Shown here piece by piece: positions 6,994-15,433 of a stretch of 49,353 nt of DNA. The stretch is from Nonomuraea zeae (GTDB lineage Bacteria; Actinomycetota; Actinomycetes; Streptosporangiales; Streptosporangiaceae), in the NCBI RefSeq assembly GCF_005889725.1, contig NZ_VCKX01000063.1, forward strand, positions 1 through 49,353, written 5' to 3'. The number at the start of each line of letters is the position of its first letter. Position 1 is the stretch's first letter. The position numbers and the translations under genes are program-made. Under the pieces are notes generated by a model. That model did no database searches, was not told the DNA's origin, and saw only the letters and a program-made list of their open reading frames with translations.

Positions 6994-8832
6994 ATGACCA
7001 CCACCGACCTCGCCCAGGCGAGGGAGCAGTCCACACCACCGCCGGACACCGCGTCCACGACGGGGCAGAGCCTGGCCGGGCTGCTACGCCCGCACGCATG
7101 GAGTTTCGCCGCCGTGATCGTCTTCCAGGTGATCGGCGCCCTGGCGGGTCTGGCGCCGCTGCTGGCGGTCGTCGAGCTGGGCCGGACGCTGCTGTCGCCC
7201 GGCCCGGTCGATCACGACCACGTGTGGTTCGTCGTGCTCGCGGGAGCGGCCGGCCTGTTCGTCCGGCTGCTGTTCACGGCCTCGTCGTCCGGCATCGGGC
7301 ATCTGCTCGACGGCCAGGTGCAGCTGTCGTTCCGCAGGCAGCTGGCCGCGCGGCTCGGGCGCGTGCCGATCGGCTGGTTCGCCCGGCGCCGGACCGGCGA
7401 GCTGGCCAAGGTGGTGGGAGATGACGTGAGCGCCGTGCACCCGTTCATCGCCCACACCCCCGGTGAGCTCATCTCCGCGTTCGTGGTGCCGCTGGTGTCG
7501 CTGGTCTACCTGTTCACCGTCGACTGGCGGCTGACGCTGATCACGCTGATACCGGTGGCGCTGGCCGTGGCGCTGGTCCCCCTGATGATGACCCCGGCCA
7601 GGCTGCGCGAGCAGCAGGAGTTCGACGGCGCCATGGGACGGATCGCGAGCTCCGTCGTCGAGTTCGTCCAGGGGATCTCGGTGGTCAAGGCGTTCGGCGG
7701 ATCCGGTCGCGCCCACCGCGCGTTCCTCACGGCCGTGGACGATTTCACCGGCGTCTTCTCCCGGATGGTGCACGGCATCTCCGGGATCGGCGCGGGCATG
7801 CAGGTGGCGCTGTCGCCGCCGTTCGTGCTCCTGGTGGTGCTGATCGGCGGGACGGCCCTGATCGCGTCCGGTGGCCTGGCCCCGGCCGACCTGCTGCCCT
7901 TCCTGCTGCTCGGGCTGGGCCTGACCGCTCCGGTGGCGGCCCTCGGCCACGGCTTCGACGAGCTGCAGGCCGCGCGGCGCGCGGTCGGCCGGATCCGGGA
8001 CGTGCTCGGGGTGCCGTCGCTGCCCGAGCCCGCGCGGCCGGTCGCGCCGCGAGGCCACCGGGTGGAGCTGCGTGACGTCCGGTTCGCCTACGACGACGGC
8101 CGCGAGGTGCTGCGCGGGATCGACCTGGTGCTCGAACCGGGGACGGTCACCGCGATCGTGGGGCCGTCGGGCAGCGGGAAGTCCACGCTGGTGCAGTTGC
8201 TGCCGCGCTTCTTCGACCCGACCCACGGCTCGGTCGTCCTGGGCGGCGCCGACCTGCGCGACATCGGCAGCCGGGAGCTCTACCGGACGGTCTCCTTCGT
8301 CTTCCAGGAGGTCCGCCTGCTGCGCGCCTCGGTCGCCGACAACATCGCGCTGGCGGTGCCGCACGCCGGCCGCGACGAGGTGATGCGCGCCGCCCGGCTG
8401 GCGAACGTCCACGACCGCGTTCTCGAGCTGCCGCGCGGATACGACTCGGTGATCGGCGAGGACGCCGGGCTGTCGGGAGGCGAGGCCCAGCGGATCTCGC
8501 TCGCCCGCGCGCTGCTGTCCGCCGCGCCCGTTCTGGTGCTCGACGAGGCGACCGCCTTCGCCGACCCGCACACCGAGCGGGCGGTGCGCCGGGCCCTGGC
8601 GACGCTGACCGGCGATCGGACGATCCTGGTCATCGCCCATCGCCTGGAGACGGTCGCCGACGCCGACACCGTCGTGGTGCTGGAGAACGGGTCGATCGCC
8701 GAACGCGGCAGGCCCGCCGAGCTGCTGGCGCAGGGCGGGAAGTTCGCCGCGTTCTGGCGATCCCACCGGTCGGCGACCGCCGGCGAGCCCGAGACCCACC
8801 CTGACCAGTTGCGAGGAGACCAGCCCCGATGA
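6994..8832 (+). CDS. ABC transporter half-exporter, IrtA/YbtP-like (TMD-NBD)
   Basis: A 612-residue half-transporter with an N-terminal six-helix exporter-fold membrane domain (about residues 30-320) and a C-terminal nucleotide-binding domain. Walker A GPSGSGKST is at about 390-398, the Q-loop Gln in FVFQEV, signature LSGGEAQR at about 493, Walker B VLVLDEA and the H-loop His in IAHR. The D-loop reads FADP instead of SALD, which is typical of the siderophore-related IrtA/YbtP type. The stop overlaps the start of the next half-transporter (ATGA), so the two proteins should form a heterodimer. No siderophore biosynthesis or receptor genes are adjacent, so the cargo is uncertain. The GGGAGA ribosome-binding site supports ATG 6994. 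Confidence 0.9.
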   Translation: MTTTDLAQAREQSTPPPDTASTTGQSLAGLLRPHAWSFAAVIVFQVIGALAGLAPLLAVVELGRTLLSPGPVDHDHVWFVVLAGAAGLFVRLLFTASSSGIGHLLDGQVQLSFRRQLAARLGRVPIGWFARRRTGELAKVVGDDVSAVHPFIAHTPGELISAFVVPLVSLVYLFTVDWRLTLITLIPVALAVALVPLMMTPARLREQQEFDGAMGRIASSVVEFVQGISVVKAFGGSGRAHRAFLTAVDDFTGVFSRMVHGISGIGAGMQVALSPPFVLLVVLIGGTALIASGGLAPADLLPFLLLGLGLTAPVAALGHGFDELQAARRAVGRIRDVLGVPSLPEPARPVAPRGHRVELRDVRFAYDDGREVLRGIDLVLEPGTVTAIVGPSGSGKSTLVQLLPRFFDPTHGSVVLGGADLRDIGSRELYRTVSFVFQEVRLLRASVADNIALAVPHAGRDEVMRAARLANVHDRVLELPRGYDSVIGEDAGLSGGEAQRISLARALLSAAPVLVLDEATAFADPHTERAVRRALATLTGDRTILVIAHRLETVADADTVVVLENGSIAERGRPAELLAQGGKFAAFWRSHRSATAGEPETHPDQLRGDQPR

Positions 8833-10544
8833 TCCGAATGCTGCTGCGCGTGCTGGGCCACGAGTACGCCCGGCCGGTGCGCCGCACCGTGGCCCTGATG
8901 ACGACGACCGCGATGACCGAGGGTTTGTCCTACGCCCTGCTGGTTCCCGTGCTGCGGGCGCTGTTCGGGAGCGATCCCGCAGCCGCCTGGCCCTGGCTGA
9001 TCGCGTTCGGGGCCGCGGTCGCGGTCTACGCGGCGCTGCGCTACTACAGCGATCTGTCCGGGTTCCGGGTCGGGATCGCGCTGTTGCGCGGCATGTATCG
9101 CCGGCTCGGCGGCCATCTGGCCCAGCTGCCCATCGGCTGGTACGACGCCCGTCGCGTCGGGGAGGTGTCGGTCCTGGCCAGCGAGGGCGTTCTGCAGGCG
9201 ATGAGCGTGATCGCGCATCTGCTGGCGCCGTTCATCTCCGCCTGCGTGACGCCGCTGACGATCGTGGCCGTGATGCTCGCCTTCAACTGGCAGCTGGGGC
9301 TGGCCGCGCTGGCCGCCGTCCCGGTCGTGGCGGCGATCCAGGTCTGGACGGCACGCTCCACGGCGGCCACCGACGCCGAGCGGCACGAGCGCGACCAGGA
9401 GGCCACCGGGCGCGTCATCGAATATCTCCAGGCCCAGCCGGTGCTGCGGGCCGGCGGCCGGACGGGCGAGCGCTTCACGTTGCTCGACGACTCGCTCAGG
9501 GAGGTCCAGCGGGCGTCCCGGCGTACCGTGCTGGCCACGCTGCCCGGCGTGGTGGGCCTGACACTCGCGGTGCAGGCGATCTTCGCCGGGTTGCTGGTGC
9601 TGGGCGCGTACCTGGCGCTCGGCGGGGACATCGGGGCGGCGGAGCTCCTGGCGATCCTGGTGCTCGCCGCCCGCAGCGCGGATCCGCTGCTGTCGCTGTC
9701 GGACATCGGGGGCAAGGTACGTGGCGCGCGGTCGGAGCTGGCGAGGCTCGACACGGTGTTGCGCACCGAGCCGCTGCCGGAGGCTCGCGAGCCGATCGAG
9801 CCGGCAGGCCGTGACCTGGAGTTCGACTCCGTCGTCTTCCGGCACGGCGACCGTACGGTGATCGACGGGGTGTCGTTGTCCGTGCCGGAGGGGCAGCGGC
9901 TCGCCGTGGTCGGGCCGTCGGGCTCGGGCAAGAGCACGTTGCTGCAGCTGCTCGCCCGCTTCTACGACGTGGACGCGGGCGCGGTGCGCGTGGGAGGCGT
10001 GGACGTGCGCGCGATCGGCACCGAGGTGCTGATGGCGCGGATCGCCGTCGTCTTCCAGGACGTCTATCTCTTCGACGGCACGATCGAGGAGAACGTACGG
10101 CTCGGCCGTCCCGGCGCGAGCGAGGCCGAGGTGCGGGCCGCGGCGAGCGCGGCGCGGCTGGACGACGTGATCGAGCGGCTGCCCGGCGGGTGGGCGGCGA
10201 ATGTCGGCGAGGGCGGCGCGCTGCTGTCGGGCGGTGAGCGCCAGCGGGTCTCGATCGCGCGGGCGCTGCTGAAGAACGCGCCCATCGTGCTGCTGGACGA
10301 GGTGACCTCCGCGCTGGACCCGGTGAACGAGGCGGCCGTCCACGACGGCATCGAGCGCCTGATGGCGGGCCGTACGGTGGTGATGGTCGCGCACCGGCTG
10401 CGGACCGTCCGGCGCGCCGATCGCATCGTCTTCCTGGACGGCGGCCGGATCGTGGAGGCTGGCGACCACGACGAGCTGCTGCGCCGCGACGGCCGCTACG
10501 CCGAGTTCTGGCACGCCTCCCTGGCACCGGTCGTGCGGGAATGA
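8829..10544 (+). CDS. ABC transporter half-exporter, IrtB/YbtQ-like (TMD-NBD)
   Basis: A 571-residue partner of the preceding gene. It has an exporter-type membrane domain (about residues 1-290) and a nucleotide-binding domain with Walker A GPSGSGKST at about 362-370, Q-loop in VVFQDVYLF, signature LSGGERQR at about 466, Walker B IVLLDEVTSALD and H-loop VAHR. The ATPase site looks fully canonical, while the partner carries a variant D-loop; the pair should form one functional heterodimer in the cytoplasmic membrane. IrtAB and YbtPQ have exporter folds but import siderophores, so the transport direction cannot be told from sequence alone. It starts by ATGA overlap at 8829. Confidence 0.9.
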   Translation: MIRMLLRVLGHEYARPVRRTVALMTTTAMTEGLSYALLVPVLRALFGSDPAAAWPWLIAFGAAVAVYAALRYYSDLSGFRVGIALLRGMYRRLGGHLAQLPIGWYDARRVGEVSVLASEGVLQAMSVIAHLLAPFISACVTPLTIVAVMLAFNWQLGLAALAAVPVVAAIQVWTARSTAATDAERHERDQEATGRVIEYLQAQPVLRAGGRTGERFTLLDDSLREVQRASRRTVLATLPGVVGLTLAVQAIFAGLLVLGAYLALGGDIGAAELLAILVLAARSADPLLSLSDIGGKVRGARSELARLDTVLRTEPLPEAREPIEPAGRDLEFDSVVFRHGDRTVIDGVSLSVPEGQRLAVVGPSGSGKSTLLQLLARFYDVDAGAVRVGGVDVRAIGTEVLMARIAVVFQDVYLFDGTIEENVRLGRPGASEAEVRAAASAARLDDVIERLPGGWAANVGEGGALLSGGERQRVSIARALLKNAPIVLLDEVTSALDPVNEAAVHDGIERLMAGRTVVMVAHRLRTVRRADRIVFLDGGRIVEAGDHDELLRRDGRYAEFWHASLAPVVRE

Positions 10545-10562
10545 CCCCGGCGGGCACCTGAC

Positions 10563-10622
10563 GATGCTCCGGGCCTGCCCGTGGTGGACTCGCGGGGGTC
10601 GCGTGTCATGCGACGGAGCATC
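10563..10622. terminator. Nested inverted repeats between the ABC pair and yciO
   Basis: GATGCTCC at 10563-10570 pairs with GGAGCATC at 10615-10622 (8 bp). Inside it, GTCGC at 10598-10602 pairs with GCGAC at 10610-10614. The structure fills the gap after the ABC gene and just before the yciO start, so it may terminate or attenuate transcription. No T-run follows, so the terminator call is tentative. Confidence 0.35.
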
Positions 10623-10641
10623 CGCTTCTAAGATCCGAGGT

Positions 10642-11262
10642 GTGGCGAGATACGTTGATCTGCATCCGGACAATCCCCAGCCTCGACTGATCAGTCAGGT
10701 CGTCGACTTACTGCATGCGGACGGGCTGATCGCGTACCCGACGGACTCCTGCTACGCCCTGGGGTGCCGGCTGGGCAACAAGGAGGGCATCGACCGGATC
10801 AGGGAGATCCGCAGCCTCGGCGCCGAGCACCACTTCACCCTGATCTGCCGAGACTTCGCCCAGTTCGGGCAATTCGTTCATGTGAGCAATGCGCTGTTCC
10901 GCCTGGTCAAGGCGGCGACTCCCGGCGGTTACACGTTCATCCTGCCCGCGACCAAGGAGGTGCCGCGGCGGTTGCTGCACCCCCGCAAGAAGACGGTCGG
11001 CGTCCGGATCCCCGACCACGTCGTCACCCAGGCGCTGCTGGCCGAGCTCGGCGAACCGCTGCTGTCGAGCACCCTGCTGCTGCCCGACGAGAGCGAGCCC
11101 CTGACGCAGGGCTGGGAGATCAAGGAACGGCTCGACCACGTGGTGGACGCCGTCATCGACTCCGGCGAGTGCGGCGCCACCCCGACGACCGTCATCGACT
11201 GCTCGCAGGGCGAGCCCGAGATCCTGCGCCGTGGCACGGGAGACCCGTCACTCTTCGAGTAG
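10642..11262 (+). CDS. yciO: YciO, Sua5/YrdC-fold protein
   Basis: A 206-residue member of the YrdC/Sua5 superfamily that follows the Escherichia coli YciO pattern almost throughout: YVDLHPDNPQPRLI, LIAYPTDSCYALGC, a HHFTLICRDFAQF segment, GYTFILPATKEVPRRLL, KTVGVRIPDH and PTTVIDCS. The superfamily binds tRNA or ATP and makes threonylcarbamoyl-adenylate for the t6A modification; YciO itself is a paralogue whose cellular role is less certain. I start at GTG 10642 because homology begins there; extension upstream to 10564 has no support. It forms a single-gene unit. Confidence 0.9.
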   Translation: MARYVDLHPDNPQPRLISQVVDLLHADGLIAYPTDSCYALGCRLGNKEGIDRIREIRSLGAEHHFTLICRDFAQFGQFVHVSNALFRLVKAATPGGYTFILPATKEVPRRLLHPRKKTVGVRIPDHVVTQALLAELGEPLLSSTLLLPDESEPLTQGWEIKERLDHVVDAVIDSGECGATPTTVIDCSQGEPEILRRGTGDPSLFE

Positions 11263-11374
11263 GCATCGCGCCTCGATCACCTCGTCCGGCCCGGAGGCAT
11301 GCGACATACCGGCCGCATACCCACGCTCATTACGCTGACGGACCTGTCCTTGATCATGTTCGAAGGAACTCCTG

Positions 11375-12778
11375 GTGATCCGTCTCGCGCTCATGACCGT
11401 CTTCGCCGTGCTGCTGCCGGTGATCCCCGGTGCGTCCCACGCCGAGGTGCCTCCCGTGATGGGCACGGCGGGCAACCTCATCCGGGAGGAGGAGCCGCGC
11501 GCCGACGGGATCAGGCATGTGGACACCAAGGCGATCATCGCGGGGCTGACGGCGCTCCACGCGGACACTTACGTCTATCCGATGGCCGGTGACAACGTGC
11601 ACTGGACCGACCTGCGTGACGAGTTCCTGCCGGCGGCCCAGCAGGCCGGGATCCGCGTGTGGGTGCTGGTGTACACGCCGAGCCAGTCCTGCTGCGTCTC
11701 CCGGCCGTTCAAGCACGACTACGTCGCGTGGTCCCGCGAGATCGCCACCCTGGCGAAGAGCTTCCCGAGCCTGGCCGGCTGGACCGTGGACGACTACGCC
11801 TACGACCTCAAGACGTTCACCCCCGCCTACGTCGGCCAGATGCGGGCGGCGGCCAAGGCGATCAGCCCCGCGCTGAAGTTCGTCCCGACCGTCTACTACA
11901 GCCAGTTCACCGACGCGTTCATCGCCGAGCAGATCCCGCTGCTCGACGGGGTGATCTTCCCCTTCCGCGACGAGCCGCACCGGGACACCTCCTGGACGTG
12001 GAGCCTGTCGTCCCAGGTCAAGCAGCTCGCCGCGCGTCTCCCCGGCACCGACGTCTACCTCATGCCCTACGCCCATCCGCTGAGCACCGCCGCCCAGAAG
12101 CCGACGGTCTCCTACGTCGAGGCGGTCACCAAGAAGGCGATCGAGCACGTACGCGCCGGGGAGCTCGCCGGGGTCCTGCAGTACAAGCTCCCGTTCGTGT
12201 CCCGTGACCAGAACTGGACGCGTCCCGCGACCGACAACCTGGCCCGCACGGGCGGCGGACGGCTGAGCTTCGTCGTCCAGACCGGCACGCCCACCACGGC
12301 GGGGATGTCCTGCGGGGCGACACGGACCGCGCAGCTGACGCCGGGTGCGGCCAAGCGCGCGGTGAGCTTCTGGCACCGGGACACCCGCGGATCCACGAGC
12401 CCGGCGGGGTATCACCGCAAGCAGCTCCTGCTCGACGGCAAGGTGGTCTGGGACCGGGACGTCGCCGCCGATCCGCAGGACACCTGGCAGCGGGTGACGG
12501 TCGATCTGGCGGCCGAGCCGGCCGGGGCGACCAGCGTGGCGCTGCAGTGGCGGCTGTCCGAGCGCAAGGGTGTGAGCAACTACTTCGTCGACGTGAGCGT
12601 GGACGACATCACGCTCACCGGCCTGACGCTGAGCGACCCCGGCGTGGAGAACGCCACCACCTGGACGGCCGGCCTGGCGCGCAAGGGCGGCCCGGTCTAC
12701 TGCTCCGCCCAGGTCTACCACCCGAACTACGGCGCCGACCTCGGCACGCGCCTGGCCGGGCTGTACGCCGCCAGGTAG
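11375..12778 (+). CDS. Secreted TIM-barrel-like protein with C-terminal jelly-roll-like domain
   Basis: A 467-residue exported protein. Residues 1-23 form a signal peptide (short positive start, hydrophobic core, cleavage near SHA). The following about 270 residues have the alternating strand/helix pattern of a glycoside-hydrolase-like barrel, with acidic patches such as GWTVDDYAYD and VIFPFRDEPH that could hold catalytic residues. From about residue 320, a beta-rich region (RAVSFWHRD ... VWDRDVAADPQDTWQRVTVDLAAEP ... YFVDVSVDDITL) resembles carbohydrate-binding jelly-roll modules. GTG 11375 has GAAGGAA upstream. I cannot name the family or substrate. A strong hairpin terminator follows. Confidence 0.75.
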   Translation: MIRLALMTVFAVLLPVIPGASHAEVPPVMGTAGNLIREEEPRADGIRHVDTKAIIAGLTALHADTYVYPMAGDNVHWTDLRDEFLPAAQQAGIRVWVLVYTPSQSCCVSRPFKHDYVAWSREIATLAKSFPSLAGWTVDDYAYDLKTFTPAYVGQMRAAAKAISPALKFVPTVYYSQFTDAFIAEQIPLLDGVIFPFRDEPHRDTSWTWSLSSQVKQLAARLPGTDVYLMPYAHPLSTAAQKPTVSYVEAVTKKAIEHVRAGELAGVLQYKLPFVSRDQNWTRPATDNLARTGGGRLSFVVQTGTPTTAGMSCGATRTAQLTPGAAKRAVSFWHRDTRGSTSPAGYHRKQLLLDGKVVWDRDVAADPQDTWQRVTVDLAAEPAGATSVALQWRLSERKGVSNYFVDVSVDDITLTGLTLSDPGVENATTWTAGLARKGGPVYCSAQVYHPNYGADLGTRLAGLYAAR

Positions 12779-12787
12779 CCACAGACC

Positions 12788-12821
12788 CCGCCGTCGCGCC
12801 GGGCGGCCGGCGCGACGGCGG
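12788..12821 (+). terminator. Hairpin terminator after the secreted protein gene
   Basis: CCGCCGTCGCGCC (12788-12800) pairs perfectly over 13 bp with GGCGCGACGGCGG (12809-12821) across an 8-base loop, starting 10 bases after the stop codon. It lacks a clear T-tract, as is common in high-GC actinobacteria. Confidence 0.75.
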
Positions 12822-12918
12822 TCCGTTCTCACGCCCCATCGAGGTCCTGTCCGGCGCGGCATCGGGACCGGCACCATGACCGAGGACTGCACCGCCATAG
12901 TTTCCTGAAAATGAACCT

Positions 12919-12942
12919 CTAACTTCAAAAATAGGAAGTTAG
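12919..12942. promoter_or_regulatory. Perfect 8-8-8 dyad, probable operator of the LLM/hydrolase operon
   Basis: CTAACTTC (12919-12926) and GAAGTTAG (12935-12942) are perfect inverted arms separated by 8 bases, in an AT-rich island 42-65 bp upstream of the LLM oxidoreductase start. The last gene of the cluster encodes an HxlR-type repressor, a winged-helix family that binds such dyads, and is the obvious candidate ligand (inference). Confidence 0.65.
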
Positions 12943-12983
12943 CCTCTAGGATCGGTGCCCTGACCACCGAGAGAGGCGACCGC

Positions 12984-13928
12984 ATGGCTCCGTTGAAAAT
13001 CGGCTACCTGCTGCCGACGCGTGATCAGGCCGTCCGCGGCGACCACGAGCCGAAGCAGCTGGTCGACCAGGCACGCCGCGCCGAATCACTGGGCCTGGAC
13101 TCCGTCTGGGCCGGCGACAGCCCCGTGACCAGGCCACGCGCCGACCCCATGCTCCTGCTGGCGGCCGTGGCCGTCGCCACCCGGCGCATCACGCTCGGGA
13201 CCGCGGTGTTACTGCCCGCGCTGCGCCACCCGATCCTGCTGGCGCACCAGCTCGCCACCTTGGACCAGCTCTCCGGCGGCCGCCTGATCGCCGGCATGGG
13301 CGGCGGATTCCCCATTCCCGCCACCGAGGCCCAGTTCGCCGCGGTGGGGGTCGACTTCCGGCGGCGCATCAGCCGCCTGGAGGAATCGATCGAGGCGATG
13401 CGCCGGCTGTGGAGCGCGGAGGAGGTCTCCTTCACCGGACGGCACTTCGACTTCCGCGACGTGCGGCTGGCCCCCGCGCCGGCCCGTCCCGGCGGGCCGC
13501 CGATCTGGCTGGCGGGAAGCGGCGAACCGGCGCTGCGGCGGGTGGCGCGGCTGGCCGACGGCTGGCTGCCCTATCCGCCCTCCGTCCACGAATATGCCCG
13601 CGACCTGGCCGTCGTCCGGCAGGAGACGGTACGTCCGCTCACCCCCGCGCTGTACGCGACGCTGTGCCTGGACGAGGACTCCGAGCGGGCACGCGAGCGC
13701 CTGCGGACCAGCATCGAGCGTTACTACAACGCGCCGCTGGAGGCGGTCGAGACCATCCAGGCCATGTTCGCCGGCACGCCGTACGAGGCCGCCGGCTGGG
13801 TCAACGCCTACACCGCCGCCGGAGCCCGCCATGTGGTGATCCGCCTGGCCACCGATGACCACCACGCGGGGCTGGAGGAGTTCGCCGACCGCGTCCTGCC
13901 CCTGATCCACGCGGAAGGACGCCGATGA
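12984..13928 (+). CDS. LLM class flavin/F420-dependent oxidoreductase
   Basis: A 314-residue luciferase-like monooxygenase-fold enzyme. It shows the TIM-barrel signatures of the LLM family: AESLGLDSVWAGDSP near the N-terminus, ITLGTAVLLPALRHPILLAHQ, LDQLSGGRLIAGMGGG and PPIWLAGSGEPALRRVARLADGW. Members use FMN or coenzyme F420; the short length and pattern favour the F420-type group, but this is not decided by the sequence. ATG 12984 has GAGAGG upstream. The stop overlaps the next gene (ATGA), so it is co-translated with an alpha/beta hydrolase. The upstream dyad suggests repression until an inducer arrives. Confidence 0.88.
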   Translation: MAPLKIGYLLPTRDQAVRGDHEPKQLVDQARRAESLGLDSVWAGDSPVTRPRADPMLLLAAVAVATRRITLGTAVLLPALRHPILLAHQLATLDQLSGGRLIAGMGGGFPIPATEAQFAAVGVDFRRRISRLEESIEAMRRLWSAEEVSFTGRHFDFRDVRLAPAPARPGGPPIWLAGSGEPALRRVARLADGWLPYPPSVHEYARDLAVVRQETVRPLTPALYATLCLDEDSERARERLRTSIERYYNAPLEAVETIQAMFAGTPYEAAGWVNAYTAAGARHVVIRLATDDHHAGLEEFADRVLPLIHAEGRR

Positions 13929-14647
13929 CCACGTTCGTCCTCGTACATGGCGCCTGGCACGGCCCCTGGGCCTGGGACCGGCTCACCCCGTTCCTGCACC
14001 GGGCGGGGGTGCGCACCATCACCCCCGCCCTCACCCTGAACAGCGACATCGGGCTGCACGAGCATGTCGAGGAGGTCCGCACGGCCCTCGACGCCGTGGC
14101 CGGCGACACCCGGGCAGACGGTACGCGGGACGATGTGGTGCTGGTCGGGCACAGCTACGCGGGCCTGGTCGTCCGGCAGGCGGCCGATCTGCGGCCCGAG
14201 CTGGTGGACCACGTCGTCCTGGTGGAGGGGTGGGCCGGTGGCGACGGCGCCGGCATGTTCGGCCTGGCGCCCGAGTCCTTCGTCCACGCCATCCAGGCCG
14301 CCGCCCGTACCAGTGCGGACCACCAGGTCCCCGCCCCGGCCCCGGCGATGTTCGGCATCACCGACCCCGGCGACGCGGCCTGGCTCGCCCCGCGGCTGCT
14401 GCCCCAGCCGCTGCGCACCTTCACCGAGACGACCCGGCTGAGCGGGGCCGTCGACCGGATACCGGGCACGGGCATCTACTGCCGGCCGCAGACCTTCGCC
14501 TTCGACCGGTTCGCCGCGGCGATCGGCTACCGGCCCGTCGCCCTGGACGGCCCGCACGACGTGATGCTCACCCACCCCGAGGAGCTGGCCCGGCTGATCC
14601 TGGAGGCCCACGCCCGCCAGTTCAATAACGAGAAGCTGCCAAATTAG
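13925..14647 (+). CDS. Alpha/beta hydrolase (HNL/esterase-like)
   Basis: A 240-residue alpha/beta hydrolase of the small hydroxynitrile-lyase/methylesterase-like group. HGAWHGPWAW near residues 8-17 forms the oxyanion region, the nucleophile is the Ser in VGHSYAG, and the C-terminal GPHDVMLTHPEEL supplies the His. The length is normal. It starts by ATGA overlap with the LLM oxidoreductase, so the two enzymes probably act in one route, for example oxidation followed by ester or C-C hydrolysis (inference). An HxlR regulator gene starts 9 bp after it in the same direction. Confidence 0.87.
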   Translation: MTTFVLVHGAWHGPWAWDRLTPFLHRAGVRTITPALTLNSDIGLHEHVEEVRTALDAVAGDTRADGTRDDVVLVGHSYAGLVVRQAADLRPELVDHVVLVEGWAGGDGAGMFGLAPESFVHAIQAAARTSADHQVPAPAPAMFGITDPGDAAWLAPRLLPQPLRTFTETTRLSGAVDRIPGTGIYCRPQTFAFDRFAAAIGYRPVALDGPHDVMLTHPEELARLILEAHARQFNNEKLPN

Positions 14648-14656
14648 AATGTTGAA

Positions 14657-15346
14657 GTGGAGCAGCGAACCTACAACCAGTACTGCGCGACCGCGCGCAC
14701 CCTCGACCTCGTCGGGGAACGCTGGACCTTGCTACTCGTCCGCGAGCTGCTGACCGGCCCCAAACGCTTCGGCGACCTCCAGCACAGCCTGCGCGGCCTG
14801 GGCACCGGCCTGCTGGCCGCACGGATGAAGCACCTCGAACGCGAAGGGCTGGTTCGCAAGGTCACCCTCCCGCCACCGGCCCGCACCCCCGCCTACGCCC
14901 TCACCCAGGCCGGCGAGGAGCTCGGCCCCGTCGTGCTGGCCATGGCCCGGTGGGGCCTGAAATGGGCGATGGGCGAGCCCCTCGAACAGGAGACCTTCCA
15001 CCCCGGCTGGGGCGTGCTCGGCCTCAGAGCGTGCTTCGACGCCGAGGCGGCCGCCGGCCTGCACGCCCTGTACGAGTTCCGCGTCGGGGAGGAGATCTTC
15101 CACGCCCGCATAGACGACGGCGCCATCGAAACGGTGCACGGCCCGGCCCAGCACCCCGACGTGGTCATCACGATCGGCGACGAGGTCTTCCGCGATCTCG
15201 TCGCCAGCCGGTCGACCCTCGCCGAAGCGCTCGGCGACGGCACCGCCTCCGCCTCGGGCGACCAGGAGGCCCTGCGCCGGCTGCACCAGCTCTTCCGGCT
15301 CCCCCACCCGCAATCCCGATCAGCGGCACCAGCCCCCGCCGAGTGA
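14657..15346 (+). CDS. HxlR-family transcriptional regulator with SCP2-like C-terminal domain
   Basis: A 229-residue regulator. Residues 1-95 are a winged helix of the HxlR type (CATARTLDLVGERWTLLLVRELLTGPKRFGDLQ ... LLAARMKHLEREGLV). The C-terminal half (about 110-215) resembles the sterol-carrier/SCP2-like domain attached to many actinobacterial HxlR proteins, and could bind a hydrophobic ligand. GTG 14657 is the only sensible start. It lies 9 bp downstream of the hydrolase gene and probably belongs to the same transcript. It is the best candidate to bind the CTAACTTC/GAAGTTAG dyad at the head of the operon. Confidence 0.88.
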   Translation: MEQRTYNQYCATARTLDLVGERWTLLLVRELLTGPKRFGDLQHSLRGLGTGLLAARMKHLEREGLVRKVTLPPPARTPAYALTQAGEELGPVVLAMARWGLKWAMGEPLEQETFHPGWGVLGLRACFDAEAAAGLHALYEFRVGEEIFHARIDDGAIETVHGPAQHPDVVITIGDEVFRDLVASRSTLAEALGDGTASASGDQEALRRLHQLFRLPHPQSRSAAPAPAE

Positions 15347-15369
15347 AACCGGCACCACCGGCTCGGGAT

Positions 15370-15421
15370 CCCCGGTCACCCGGGGAGGTCCCCTCCGGGC
15401 GACCCGGCTGCCCTGCCGGGT
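15370..15421. terminator. Hairpin cluster between convergent genes
   Basis: CCCCGG (15370-15375)/CCGGGG (15380-15385) and ACCCGG (15402-15407)/CCGGGT (15416-15421) form short GC hairpins; the second is followed by TTCC. They lie between the ends of the HxlR gene and the convergent hypothetical gene, so they probably terminate one or both. Confidence 0.55.
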
Positions 15422-15433
15422 TTCCGTGCCCGC

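Noticed and set aside
10564..10641. N-terminal extension of YciO
   Set aside because: Family similarity begins at VARYVDLHPDNP (GTG 10642), and the upstream codons lie in an inverted-repeat region.
8280..10673. A 797-codon minus-strand open frame opposite the ABC pair
   Set aside because: It is the antisense shadow of two well-supported ABC genes, with Arg/Gln/His-rich composition and no recognisable domain; very high GC keeps such frames open.
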